Shown here: one piece after another, positions 16,274-24,719 of the stretch
How positions within the stretch are numbered: the stretch's first letter is position 1
How the letters are laid out: each line of letters starts with the position of its first letter
Assembly: GCA_023129165.1 (NCBI GenBank)
Contig: JAGMCL010000082.1
Coordinates: forward strand, 1-43,312
Direction of reading: 5' to 3'
DNA: 43,312 nucleotides
Source of the DNA: Caldifarciminota bacterium
Lineage (GTDB): Bacteria; Hydrothermota; UBA3073
The notes under the pieces: generated by a model
Seen by the model: the letters and a program-made list of their open reading frames with translations, nothing else
Databases searched by the model: none
What the model was told of the DNA's origin: nothing
Position numbers and translations under genes: made by a program

Positions 16274-16303
16274 TTGAGGATATGCTGTGTATATAACTAT
16301 AAT
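16274..16303 (+). promoter_or_regulatory. Possible internal promoter upstream of ftsI
   Basis: TTGAGG (16274-16279), 18-nt spacer, TATAAT (16298-16303). Other TATAAT words at 16343 and 16365 lack good -35 partners. The 230-nt ftsL-ftsI spacer is one of the few in the cluster without obvious dispersed repeats. Confidence 0.4.
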
Positions 16304-16396
16304 GGTGACCTCTTGTTTGAATCTATTATCCGATGTAAAAAATATAATTTAATATAAAAGTTGTTATAATTATATTTCACTTTATCCTTATATTTT

Positions 16397-18004
16397 ATGC
16401 ATACTCGTCGCTTATTCTTTACGATCTTCTGCTTATTAGCTATAGAGGTACTTCTACTTGGCAGGATTGTCTGGCTTCAGACTGCAAAGTGGGGAGAATA
16501 TAAAAAGATGGTAGATGATCAAGCGACCTGTAATATAACCTTTAGACCAAAAAGAGGGAGAATATACGACTGTAATTTTGAGCTTCTTGCCACGAGTATA
16601 AAAACAAAATCACTTTATACAATTCCTGCAATACTTGAAAACCCCAGAGTAACCGCAAAAATCCTTGAAGAAAAAGGCTTTGGTTCATACCAGGGATATA
16701 GAGCCAGGTTCGAAAAATACCCTAAGTTCATCTGGATTAAAAGGCATATCAACACAGAAGGTGATGAGAAGATTGAGGGTGTTTATATTTCTGATGATGT
16801 TAAAAGGGTATATCCTCTTAAGTTAGGAACATCTGTTATAGGTAAAACAGATCCATACGGAGTAGGACTTGCTGGTATTGAATATAAATTTAATAAGATG
16901 TTAGAGGGAGAGCCGTGTACTATAACCATGGGAAAAACACCTGCTGGACGATTATACCCCCATCCTTTATATGTACTAAAAGAACCCAAGCGGGGCTGTG
17001 ATATAATACTTACCATAGATGCTACAATTCAGTCCACAATAGAGGAAGAGTTGAAAAAAGGGGTAGAAAAATTCAAAGCAAAAGGGGGAATGGCAATTGT
17101 GGTTAATCCTAAGACAGGTGAGATTCTTGCTATGACATCTATAGGTAAGAATGGTAACAGTACTGTTGAAGCACAATTTGAACCTGGCTCTACATTTAAA
17201 ATAGTTACTCTTGCCAGTGTTCTTGAAGATAGTCTCGTATCATTTGATACAATTGTGGAAGATGGTACTGGAAGTTGTGTTGTAGGGAGAAAGGTAATAA
17301 AGGATGAAAGAAAGCATGGGCCTTTTACTCTTAGGCAGGCAGTTGCACGAAGTTCAAATGTTGCATTTGTTAATTTAGCAAATATGGTAGGGAATAAGAA
17401 ACTATACGAAATGGCAATTATGTTTGGATTTAGTCAAAAGACTGGTATAGGTCTGCCATGTGAAGTGTTAGGAAATATTTATCCTTCTTCGGAGTGGACA
17501 CCACTTAGATTGGCAAATGTCGCATTTGGTCAGGGGGTCTCATGTACATTCCTTCAACTCTCTATGGCGTATGCCAGTATTGCAAATTGGGGTTTATTGC
17601 TCAAACCTTATATTGTGAAAGAGATAATTGATGGCAATGGAAAGGTATTATATACCACTGAAACAGAGGTAGTCAGAAGGGTTATTGATGAATCAACTTC
17701 CAGAGATATGATTGACCTTCTAATGGGTGTTGTAAGTGATACTGGAACAGGAGTTCTTGCACAGGTGAGGGGTCTCAATATCGCTGGGAAGACAGGAACA
17801 GCGCAAAAATTTAAGAATGGGAAATATACAGAGGATTATATTTCAAGTTTTATTGGGTTTTTCCCTGCAAATGATCCATCCTTTCTTGTGGGGGTATTGA
17901 TTGATGAACCAGAGGATATACATTTTGGAAGTCTTGTAGCTGCTCCACTGTTTAAAAATATTGTCACGAGAATAATCTCCTCAGAGATGATCGCGAGATA
18001 TTGA
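16397..18004 (+). CDS. ftsI: Peptidoglycan D,D-transpeptidase FtsI (PBP3)
   Basis: A septal class B penicillin-binding protein of 535 residues. It has an N-terminal membrane anchor (about 6-28) and a dimerisation domain beginning RPKRGRIYDCNFELLATS (50-67). The transpeptidase domain carries all three active-site motifs: S265-T-F-K268, S319-S-N321 and K465-T-G467. No PASTA domain is present. It cross-links septal peptidoglycan with FtsW, which is encoded downstream in the same cluster. No Shine-Dalgarno is visible before the ATG. Confidence 0.96.
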   Translation: MHTRRLFFTIFCLLAIEVLLLGRIVWLQTAKWGEYKKMVDDQATCNITFRPKRGRIYDCNFELLATSIKTKSLYTIPAILENPRVTAKILEEKGFGSYQGYRARFEKYPKFIWIKRHINTEGDEKIEGVYISDDVKRVYPLKLGTSVIGKTDPYGVGLAGIEYKFNKMLEGEPCTITMGKTPAGRLYPHPLYVLKEPKRGCDIILTIDATIQSTIEEELKKGVEKFKAKGGMAIVVNPKTGEILAMTSIGKNGNSTVEAQFEPGSTFKIVTLASVLEDSLVSFDTIVEDGTGSCVVGRKVIKDERKHGPFTLRQAVARSSNVAFVNLANMVGNKKLYEMAIMFGFSQKTGIGLPCEVLGNIYPSSEWTPLRLANVAFGQGVSCTFLQLSMAYASIANWGLLLKPYIVKEIIDGNGKVLYTTETEVVRRVIDESTSRDMIDLLMGVVSDTGTGVLAQVRGLNIAGKTGTAQKFKNGKYTEDYISSFIGFFPANDPSFLVGVLIDEPEDIHFGSLVAAPLFKNIVTRIISSEMIARY

Positions 18005-18204
18005 GAAACGGTGAAGCGGAGAAACGGAGAAACTGAGAGTAAGTACTAAGCAGTAGGCAGTATGCAGTATTAAGAGAGATGGAATGGGGGAAACGGAGAA
18101 GCGGGAAATGTTAAATGACAAATGGAAAAAGGCAAATGTGTAAAGTTAAAAAGACAAATGGTAGGAGCAACCTCCTGGTTGCGATAAGGGAAAGAGGGAA
18201 GAGG
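18005..18204 (+). repeat. G/A-rich tract and REP-like hairpin after ftsI
   Basis: Directly after the stop codon comes a purine-rich, C-poor stretch of GAAACGGAGAAACGGAG and AAATGGAAAAAGGCAAATG words. A REP-like hairpin follows at 18161-18186 (GTAGGAGCAACCTCCTGGTT, then GCGATA; stem GCAACC/GGTTGC). Confidence 0.8.
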
Positions 18205-18403
18205 GAAGTCAATTAACAATGCAAAATTAGCAATTAGCAATCCGCCGGCTTCAAGTCATTTAGTAACTGAGTCATTATGTCATTAAAGAAATAGTCAATT
18301 GTCAATAGTCATTCGTCAATCAACATGTAACATATAACATTTAACATTTAACTTGTCCTTTTAACTTTTACCTTTTTACTTTTAACTTGTCTTTTAACTC
18401 AAT
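18205..18403 (+). repeat. Dispersed repeat upstream of murE (copy of 15654-15846)
   Basis: It has the same order of words as the block upstream of ftsL, with one substitution in the first 141 nt and one 7-nt tandem duplication (ATTTAAC) at about 18342. The block ends in a C/T-rich tract leading into CAATGAACCCAATAAACCC and the murE leader. Confidence 0.9.
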
Positions 18404-18433
18404 GAACCCAATAAACCCAAATAGGAAAATGTT

Positions 18434-19867
18434 ATGCTTCTAAGGGAAATTATACCAAATGCAATAGAGGAGTTGAAGATTGATTCAGAGCTTGCTAATA
18501 TTGATATTAAAGGAATTGCATATGATTCAAGAGATGTTAAACCCGGGTACGTATTTTTTGCCAGAAAGGGCGAGAAGATAGATACGCATAATTATATTGA
18601 GGATGCTCATAATAGAGGTGCAGTTTTGTTTATAGTAACAAAGGATGTTGACAATCCGTATCCAAAAATAGTTGTAAAAGATTCAAGGAAAATGCTTGCC
18701 GTTCTCTCCGGCAGATTCTATGGTAGTCCCTCAGAGAAAATGAAGGTTGTAGGGATAACCGGTACAAATGGAAAAAGCACAGTAACCATCATATTACATT
18801 CAATTTACGAAACCAGTGGTATTCCATGCGGACTTATTGGAACCATTTTTTACAAAATATCCTCATCTACTCTTTCTGCGAATCTGACAACCCCTGAGTC
18901 ACTTGATATTGCGAGGTTGATGCATAGGATGTTAAAAAGGGGCGTAAATAATATTGTTATGGAGGTATCCTCACATGGCATAGCACAGAGTCGTATAGAA
19001 GGAATAGATTTTGATATTTCAGGTCTTACATGTATTGGCAGAGACCATCTTGATTATCATCTGACATTTGAAAATTATCTTGAGACCAAGCTATCTTTCT
19101 TCAGGGGATTAAAGAAGCAAGGTTTAGCAGTGTTACCACAGGGAGATTATTTTGAACTATTTAAATCCAGTACCCGTGCAAGGACATTAAGCTATGGTTA
19201 CACAGGTGGATTGGATTATTGTGGAAATATAATCTCAATAGGAATGGAGGGTATGGAGTTGGAGTTTGAAACACCTTATGGTAAGGAAAGATTTCATTCA
19301 AGGATGACTGGAAGACACAATGCTTTAAACATACTTCTGGCATATACAATCGCAAAAGAGGATGGTCTTCAGCCATCAGATATAATTGAAGGTATTAAAA
19401 AGGTTAGTATGATTCCTGGAAGATTCGAACGCATTGGAAATGTCATCGTGGATTTTGCTCATACGCCGGATGCAATGACTGCTGTTTTGAAATCGGCAAA
19501 GGGTTTTACAAGAGGAAAGTTAATTACCGTATTTGGGTGTGGAGGAGATAGAGATAAAGGTAAAAGACCCTTAATGGGAGAAGTTGCAGCCAGTTTATCT
19601 GACTACGTATTCATAACATCAGATAATCCAAGAACAGAGGACCCTTATACAATAATAAAAGACATAGAAGAAGGGATAAGTGGGAAAAATTATGAGGTTA
19701 TCTTAGATAGAAAGAATGCTATAAGAAAGGCGTTAAACTTAGCTCGTGAGAATGATATTGTGCTTATACTTGGTAAGGGACACGAAACATACCAGATAAT
19801 TGGCGAAGAGAAAAGACCCTTTAATGATAGGAAGGTTGTGAGGGAAATATTATATGGAAAATGTTAA
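18434..19867 (+). CDS. murE: UDP-N-acetylmuramoyl-L-alanyl-D-glutamate--2,6-diaminopimelate ligase
   Basis: A 477-residue cytosolic Mur ligase adding the third stem-peptide residue. N-terminal substrate domain: IAYDSRDVKPGYVFFARKG. ATP site: GITGTNGKST (about 107-116). Also TTPESLD, MEVSSHG and HTPDAM. The D397-N-P-R400-TEDP motif is the meso-diaminopimelate selector, so the wall is predicted to be DAP type. AGGAAA precedes the ATG. The last seven codons lie in a 21-bp unit (19851-19871) that is repeated exactly in tandem at 19872-19892, so the downstream repeat tract begins inside the gene. Confidence 0.96.
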   Translation: MLLREIIPNAIEELKIDSELANIDIKGIAYDSRDVKPGYVFFARKGEKIDTHNYIEDAHNRGAVLFIVTKDVDNPYPKIVVKDSRKMLAVLSGRFYGSPSEKMKVVGITGTNGKSTVTIILHSIYETSGIPCGLIGTIFYKISSSTLSANLTTPESLDIARLMHRMLKRGVNNIVMEVSSHGIAQSRIEGIDFDISGLTCIGRDHLDYHLTFENYLETKLSFFRGLKKQGLAVLPQGDYFELFKSSTRARTLSYGYTGGLDYCGNIISIGMEGMELEFETPYGKERFHSRMTGRHNALNILLAYTIAKEDGLQPSDIIEGIKKVSMIPGRFERIGNVIVDFAHTPDAMTAVLKSAKGFTRGKLITVFGCGGDRDKGKRPLMGEVAASLSDYVFITSDNPRTEDPYTIIKDIEEGISGKNYEVILDRKNAIRKALNLARENDIVLILGKGHETYQIIGEEKRPFNDRKVVREILYGKC

Positions 19868-20035
19868 ATGTTATATGGAAAATGTTAAATGTTGAAGGTG
19901 GAATGAAATGTTACATGTTAAATGTTTAATGTTAAATGTTGAAGGTGGAATGTTAAATGTTTAATGTAGAATGTTGAGTAGAATGTTAAATGTGTAATGT
20001 TAAATGTTTAATGTTGAATGAGATAAGAGTTGATT
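19851..20035 (+). repeat. 21-bp tandem duplication and 7-nt ATGTTNA tract after murE
   Basis: TATATGGAAAATGTTAAATG-T occurs twice in a row (19851-19871, 19872-19892), the first copy covering the murE stop codon. Then follow about 140 nt of ATGTTAA/ATGTTTA/ATGTTGA words (7-nt steps) with almost no C. Such tracts carry stops in several frames. Confidence 0.85.
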
Positions 20036-20117
20036 AGTTGAATAGTTAATTGGTTGATTAGGTTAAATGATATTGGAAAGCAATCGTAAATCGACAATCG
20101 AAAATAGTAAATTAATG

Positions 20118-20405
20118 GTAGGAGCAACGTCCTCATTACAAAAATAGGTAGGAGAGACTTCATAGTCTCGATAAAAGCGTATGGCGAAATGCGTCCCAGT
20201 GGAATAGTTGACACATTCCACCCCGTACGCTATCGCTACAGGACAGGCACCCGTTGAAATAGATACTCATTTCACGGGGCAGGCGGGATAAATAGGGAGT
20301 GAAACGGAGAAACGGAGAGGAGCGGAATTGCAATTGACTATTTACTATTGACGATTGAAGATTAACGAATAACAATTAACCAATAACCAATAACTAATAT
20401 GGATG
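20118..20405 (+). repeat. REP-like hairpins and palindromic block upstream of murF
   Basis: REP-like elements lie at 20118-20139 (stem decayed: GCAAC versus ATTAC) and 20148-20172 (GAGACT/AGTCTC). A CCC...GGG block at about 20192-20290 contains GTGGAAT...ATTCCAC, CCCCGTACGCTATCGC and a simple CCCGTTGAAAT...ATTTCACGGGG unit. Then come a G/A-rich stretch and an A/C-rich leader (AACCAATAACCAATAAC) before the murF ATG. No gene is seen from 19868 to 20409. Confidence 0.8.
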
Positions 20406-20409
20406 AGAT

Positions 20410-21729
20410 ATGCAGCTTACAACAAACGAGCTTATCAAGGTAGTAGAAGGAAAGGCAATAGGAATATCCTATGATAACATTGAAATCGCTGGGATTTCTG
20501 TGGACTCAAGAACAATAAGGAAAAATGAGGTCTTTTTTGCCATAAAGGGGGAAAGATATGATGGACACGATTTTCTTGATGAAGTTCAGGAAAAAGAGGG
20601 AGTGTTTAGTGTAATCGAGAAAGACGAGAACTCAAGGGGTATATTGGTTAAGGATACTAAGTTAGCTCTTTGTCATCTTGCCCGATATTATCGAAGTAAA
20701 TTCGAACCCATAACAATAGCTATAACAGGTTCGAATGGCAAGACTACAAGTAAATGTCTCACCAATCTTGTTCTTAGACAAAGATTCAATGTCCTTTCAT
20801 CTCCCCGTAGTTATAATAACGAGATTGGGGTCCCACTTACAATATTTAAGCTTCAGAAAGAGAATGAGGTTCTTCTTCTTGAATTTGGCATGAACCACAA
20901 GAATGAGATTAAACATCTATCCGATATAGCGAAACCAGATATCGGGGTAATTACGAATATCGCTCCTGTTCATATTGCTAATTTCAGTTCCATTGATGAA
21001 ATACTACGAGAAAAAATCCAACTTGCAAGGTCTTGCAATACCGTTTTGTTAAATGCAGATGACGATATGCTAATGGGAGCTTTAGAGGATATAAATTCAA
21101 AAAAGGTTATAACCTTTGGAATAAAGACAGGTGATATTAGAGCAATAGATATCACCCTTGACAAAAGTGGTTCTAAATTTAAATTAAATAATAATGATTT
21201 CTTTCTGCCACTTTTTGGAAAACATAATATATATAACGCATTGGTTTCTATAGCCTTAGGTGATATACTTGGGGTAGGCAGAACAAACAGTATGTTCGCT
21301 CTTATGAAGGCAACCCCAGAGAGTGGAAGGGATAAACAGATATACATAAATGACTCCATAATTGTAGATTCAACATACAACTCTAACCCTGTGTCGCTTA
21401 TATCATCACTTGAGGGTATAAGGTTAATAAAGGGAAGAAAAATAGCAGTTATTGGTGATATGCTTGAATTGGGTAAAAAGGCGGCTCAGTACCATAGAGA
21501 AGTTGGTAAAAGATTAAAAGAATTAGATATTCAGGCGCTTTTTACTTATGGAGAATTAGCAAGAGAAATTGCAGAGTATGCAAGGCTTCCATTTGTCTCT
21601 TCATATCACGACATTGATAAGCTTGTAAGAGAACTAAAGAAATTCATAAGAGATGGGGATGTCATCTTAGTCAAGGGTTCAAGGAAGATGAAAATGGAGA
21701 GAGTGGTGGAGGGGATAAGGGAGAAGTAA
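20410..21729 (+). CDS. murF: UDP-N-acetylmuramoyl-tripeptide--D-alanyl-D-alanine ligase
   Basis: A 439-residue Mur ligase that adds the D-Ala-D-Ala dipeptide to the UDP-MurNAc-tripeptide made by MurE. Motifs: ISVDSRTIRKNEVFFAIKGERYDGHDF in the substrate domain, the ATP loop ITGSNGKTTSK, SYNNEIGVPLT, LEFGMNH, GVITNIAPVH, DSTYNSNPVS and the C-terminal KGSRKMKMERVVE. Length is normal. Only a weak GGATGAG precedes the start. No ddl gene to supply the dipeptide is present in the window. Confidence 0.96.
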   Translation: MQLTTNELIKVVEGKAIGISYDNIEIAGISVDSRTIRKNEVFFAIKGERYDGHDFLDEVQEKEGVFSVIEKDENSRGILVKDTKLALCHLARYYRSKFEPITIAITGSNGKTTSKCLTNLVLRQRFNVLSSPRSYNNEIGVPLTIFKLQKENEVLLLEFGMNHKNEIKHLSDIAKPDIGVITNIAPVHIANFSSIDEILREKIQLARSCNTVLLNADDDMLMGALEDINSKKVITFGIKTGDIRAIDITLDKSGSKFKLNNNDFFLPLFGKHNIYNALVSIALGDILGVGRTNSMFALMKATPESGRDKQIYINDSIIVDSTYNSNPVSLISSLEGIRLIKGRKIAVIGDMLELGKKAAQYHREVGKRLKELDIQALFTYGELAREIAEYARLPFVSSYHDIDKLVRELKKFIRDGDVILVKGSRKMKMERVVEGIREK

Positions 21730-22004
21730 AAAGTAAAATGTAAAAAGTAAAAAGTAAAATGTGGAATGGAATAAAAGTTGATTAGTTGAATAGTTAATTA
21801 GTTGAATGGGATAGAAGTTGAATAGTTGAATAGTTAATTAGTTGAATGTTAGATGTGGAGTGTGAAATGTTATATGTTGAATGTTATATGTTGAATGACT
21901 AATTTGAGACAGCAGACATCAGACCACAGACTCAAGACAAAAGATCAAAGAGAAACGGGGAAGAGGGGAGTCAATCGTAGATTGTAAATCGCCAATTATC
22001 AGCT
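21730..22004 (+). repeat. Stop-rich and low-complexity spacer, murF-mraY
   Basis: It begins at the stop codon with AAAAAGTAAAATG words. Next come GTTGATTAGTTGAATAGTTA tracts (about 21775-21850) that place a stop every 4 nt, then TGTTATATGTTGAATG words. Finally there is a CAGACATCAGACCACAGAC-type tract and a short mraY leader without Shine-Dalgarno. Related CAGAC tracts occur near 31380-31420 and 29636-29660. Confidence 0.75.
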
Positions 22005-23081
22005 ATGCTTTATTATTTCTTATATCCACTTGCAGAAGAGGTTGGGCTATTTAACCTCTTCAGATATATAACCTTCAGAGCGGCTTACGCTGGTACAACT
22101 TCACTTCTTATCATGATTTTGTTTGGACCGTACATAATAAGATGGCTCAAAAACAAGGGGTTCGTTTCAGGTATAAGAGAACCTTCCCTCAAAAAACATG
22201 AGGTTAAGAAAGGTACTCCACTTGCGGGACCCCTTATTATTATGTCAATAATCGTTTCATCCCTTCTGTGGACATACATACAAGAACCCTATTTCTGGAT
22301 TATGATGTATACTGTTACTACGTTAGCAATTCTTGGGTTTTCAGATGATTTAAAGAAAATAAGATTGGGAAAAGGTGTATATGGTAGATACAAGTTTTTG
22401 TGGCAGATTCTAATCGCTATACCCATTGCAGTATTTATGGTGGTTTTCCCCAGAAGACCCGATTTTGCTACTATGACCACGCTTCTATTTTTAAAGAATA
22501 TGTTCTGGAATTTAGGAATCTTTTACATACCTTTTGTAATAATTGTCTTAGTTGCAACTACAAACAGCGTTAATATTGCTGATGGAATAGATGGTCTTGC
22601 CTGTGGTCTTGTTGGAATTGCTACGGTTGCATATGTAGTACTCTCATATCTGACAGGGCATTACAAATTTGCCTCTTATCTGAATATTCTCTTCATTCCT
22701 GGCAGTGGAGAGGTTGCAGTTGTTCTTGCATCCGTTGTGGGAACAGCTATAGGATTCCTGTGGTTTAATGCACATCCTGCAGAGGCATTTATGGGTGATA
22801 TGGGGTCACTTCCACTTGGAGGATTATTGGGAGCTTCAGCCATTCTCATAAAACAAGAGATTTTGTTGATAATTGTATGTGGAGTTTTTGTGGCAGAAGC
22901 ATTATCCGTTATAATACAGGTTTTATTTTATAAAAGAACGGGTAGGAGAATTTTCAAAATGGCTCCACTTCATCATCATTTCGAGCTCATGGGAGTGTCT
23001 GAGGCTAAGCTTGTTGTTAGGTTCTGGATAGTGGGGATAATATTTACACTGATTGCAATATCTACTCTAAAGATTAGATGA
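22005..23081 (+). CDS. mraY: Phospho-N-acetylmuramoyl-pentapeptide transferase
   Basis: A 358-residue polytopic inner-membrane enzyme that transfers phospho-MurNAc-pentapeptide to undecaprenyl phosphate (lipid I). The N-terminus MLYYFLYPLAEE...NLFRYITFR is characteristic. Also visible are K-K-G-T-P-L-A-G, the aspartate-rich LGFSDDLKK, NSVNIADGIDGLA, WFNAHPAEAFMGDMGSLPLGG and APLHHHFELMG near the C-terminus, the last containing the conserved His triplet. Ten hydrophobic segments are expected for the family. No Shine-Dalgarno is visible. Confidence 0.97.
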   Translation: MLYYFLYPLAEEVGLFNLFRYITFRAAYAGTTSLLIMILFGPYIIRWLKNKGFVSGIREPSLKKHEVKKGTPLAGPLIIMSIIVSSLLWTYIQEPYFWIMMYTVTTLAILGFSDDLKKIRLGKGVYGRYKFLWQILIAIPIAVFMVVFPRRPDFATMTTLLFLKNMFWNLGIFYIPFVIIVLVATTNSVNIADGIDGLACGLVGIATVAYVVLSYLTGHYKFASYLNILFIPGSGEVAVVLASVVGTAIGFLWFNAHPAEAFMGDMGSLPLGGLLGASAILIKQEILLIIVCGVFVAEALSVIIQVLFYKRTGRRIFKMAPLHHHFELMGVSEAKLVVRFWIVGIIFTLIAISTLKIR

Positions 23082-23392
23082 GTTGCAAGATGTTGAATGT
23101 TTAATGTTAAATGTGAAATGCGTGAAGCGTAGGGTGTAGAGCGTAGAGTGTAAGGCGTATAGCGAGAAAGGGAGAATGGGAGAAACGGAGAAACGGAGAG
23201 GAGAGTAGGTACTAAGCACTATGCAGTAAGCACTAAGTAAACTCAATAAACACAATGAACTCAACAAACTTAAGTACTTTTTACTTTTGCCTTTTTACTT
23301 TTAACTTGTCTTTTAACTAAACAAACTCAATAAACTAAACGAACTAAACAAACCCAATAAACTGAGTAAACTCAATAAACACAACAAACAGT
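23082..23392 (+). repeat. Spacer mraY-murD with a G-to-C composition switch
   Basis: After the stop codon, 23082-23235 is G-rich and C-poor (GTTGAATGTTTAATG, GCGTAGGGTGTAGAGCG, GAAACGGAG words). From about 23236 to the murD ATG it is C-containing and almost G-free (CAATAAACTCAACAAAC, TTTTTACTTTTGCC, AAACAAACCCAATAAAC). 23182-23318 is a near-identical copy of 10685-10821. No gene is seen. Confidence 0.85.
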
Positions 23393-24715
23393 ATGAATCT
23401 TGTAGATAAAAGAGTATCTGTGGTTGGGCTTAGAAGAAGTGGAAGTGCGGTTGTATCTCTTCTTAAAAGGCGAGGTGCATTCGTGTTTGGTAGTGATACT
23501 GATAGGACATTGGATGTGTCATCTCTTGATATACCACTTGAACTTGGTAGGAATACGAAGAGGATACTCGATGCAGACCTTATTGTTGTGAGCCCGGGTG
23601 TCTCTTTAAATAATCCGATAATTAAGGCTGCCAAGAAAGAGGGTATCAAAATTATTGGCGAACTTGAGCTCGCATCCTACTATATACAATCTAAAATTAT
23701 AGCTGTAACCGGCACAAACGGTAAGACTACAACATGTCTGTTAATAGATAGTATAATGAAGGCTGCATCAGTTGATTCTGTGGTGGCTGGTAATATATAT
23801 CCTGGAACACCTCTTTCTCTTATAGTTGATAAAATATCCCCTGATACTGTGGTTATAGTTGAGGTTTCTTCCTTCCAATTGGAAACAATTGAGAAGTTCA
23901 GACCATATATTGGTGTTTTACTTAATGTAACACCTGATCACCTTGACAGACACCCATCTATGGAGGAATATATAAAAATAAAGTCGAGAATTTTTGAAAA
24001 CCAGACAGAGGAAGATTTTGCTGTTATGAATTATGACGATATAAATATAAGGAATTTACCAATTAACACAAGGTCAAAGAGATATAATTTTTCAATTACT
24101 GAAGGTCCACTGATGAGTGTGTATACGAAAAATGGTTTCATTTGTTTTAATGAAAAACAACTTATGGAGATCCCTGCAATTGATGTACCACTTGAGGATA
24201 TACTTGCAGCAATCAGTGTGGTAGGTATATGTGGTATCAGAAAAAATTCAATAATAGAAGGGCTTGGCACATTTAAGGCAGCACCTCATAGAATGGAACA
24301 TATAGGAGAGATATACAAAAGAACATTTATAAATAATTCGATGTGCACAAATCCCTCATCCTTTGTAAAGTCACTCGAGGTTCTTACCAAAAGACCCGTC
24401 TTGATTATGGGTGGTAAATCAAAAATGGTTGATATTGAACCTATTCTCGATTCGATAGTTAAGGAAGTAAAATTTTGCGTTGTTGTAGGTGAGGTAAGCA
24501 AGCTCATTATAACTGGTTTAAAGAAGAAGAATTACTGTGATTTCTATGTTGCGAAAGAAATGAAGGATGCTGTTAGAAAGGCATATTCAGTTTCCTTACC
24601 TGGTGATATAGTTATACTTTCACCAGGGTTTGCATCATTCGATATGTTTGAAAATTTTGAGGAGAGAGGAAACACCTTTAAAAAAGAGGTAGATAATTTA
24701 TTTGAGGATTGGTGA
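23393..24715 (+). CDS. murD: UDP-N-acetylmuramoylalanine--D-glutamate ligase
   Basis: A 440-residue Mur ligase adding D-Glu to UDP-MurNAc-L-Ala. It has the N-terminal Rossmann motif VSVVGLRRSGSAV, LIVVSPGV, the ATP loop AVTGTNGKTTT, VEVSSFQLE, LNVTPDHLDRH, NNSMCTNPSSF (where N-D-S-K-A-T-N is common) and LSPGFASFDMFENFEERG at the C-terminus. The ATG follows an A/C-rich, G-poor repeat leader with no Shine-Dalgarno. Four nt separate its stop from the ftsW ATG. Confidence 0.95.
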   Translation: MNLVDKRVSVVGLRRSGSAVVSLLKRRGAFVFGSDTDRTLDVSSLDIPLELGRNTKRILDADLIVVSPGVSLNNPIIKAAKKEGIKIIGELELASYYIQSKIIAVTGTNGKTTTCLLIDSIMKAASVDSVVAGNIYPGTPLSLIVDKISPDTVVIVEVSSFQLETIEKFRPYIGVLLNVTPDHLDRHPSMEEYIKIKSRIFENQTEEDFAVMNYDDINIRNLPINTRSKRYNFSITEGPLMSVYTKNGFICFNEKQLMEIPAIDVPLEDILAAISVVGICGIRKNSIIEGLGTFKAAPHRMEHIGEIYKRTFINNSMCTNPSSFVKSLEVLTKRPVLIMGGKSKMVDIEPILDSIVKEVKFCVVVGEVSKLIITGLKKKNYCDFYVAKEMKDAVRKAYSVSLPGDIVILSPGFASFDMFENFEERGNTFKKEVDNLFEDW

Positions 24716-24719
24716 ACAT

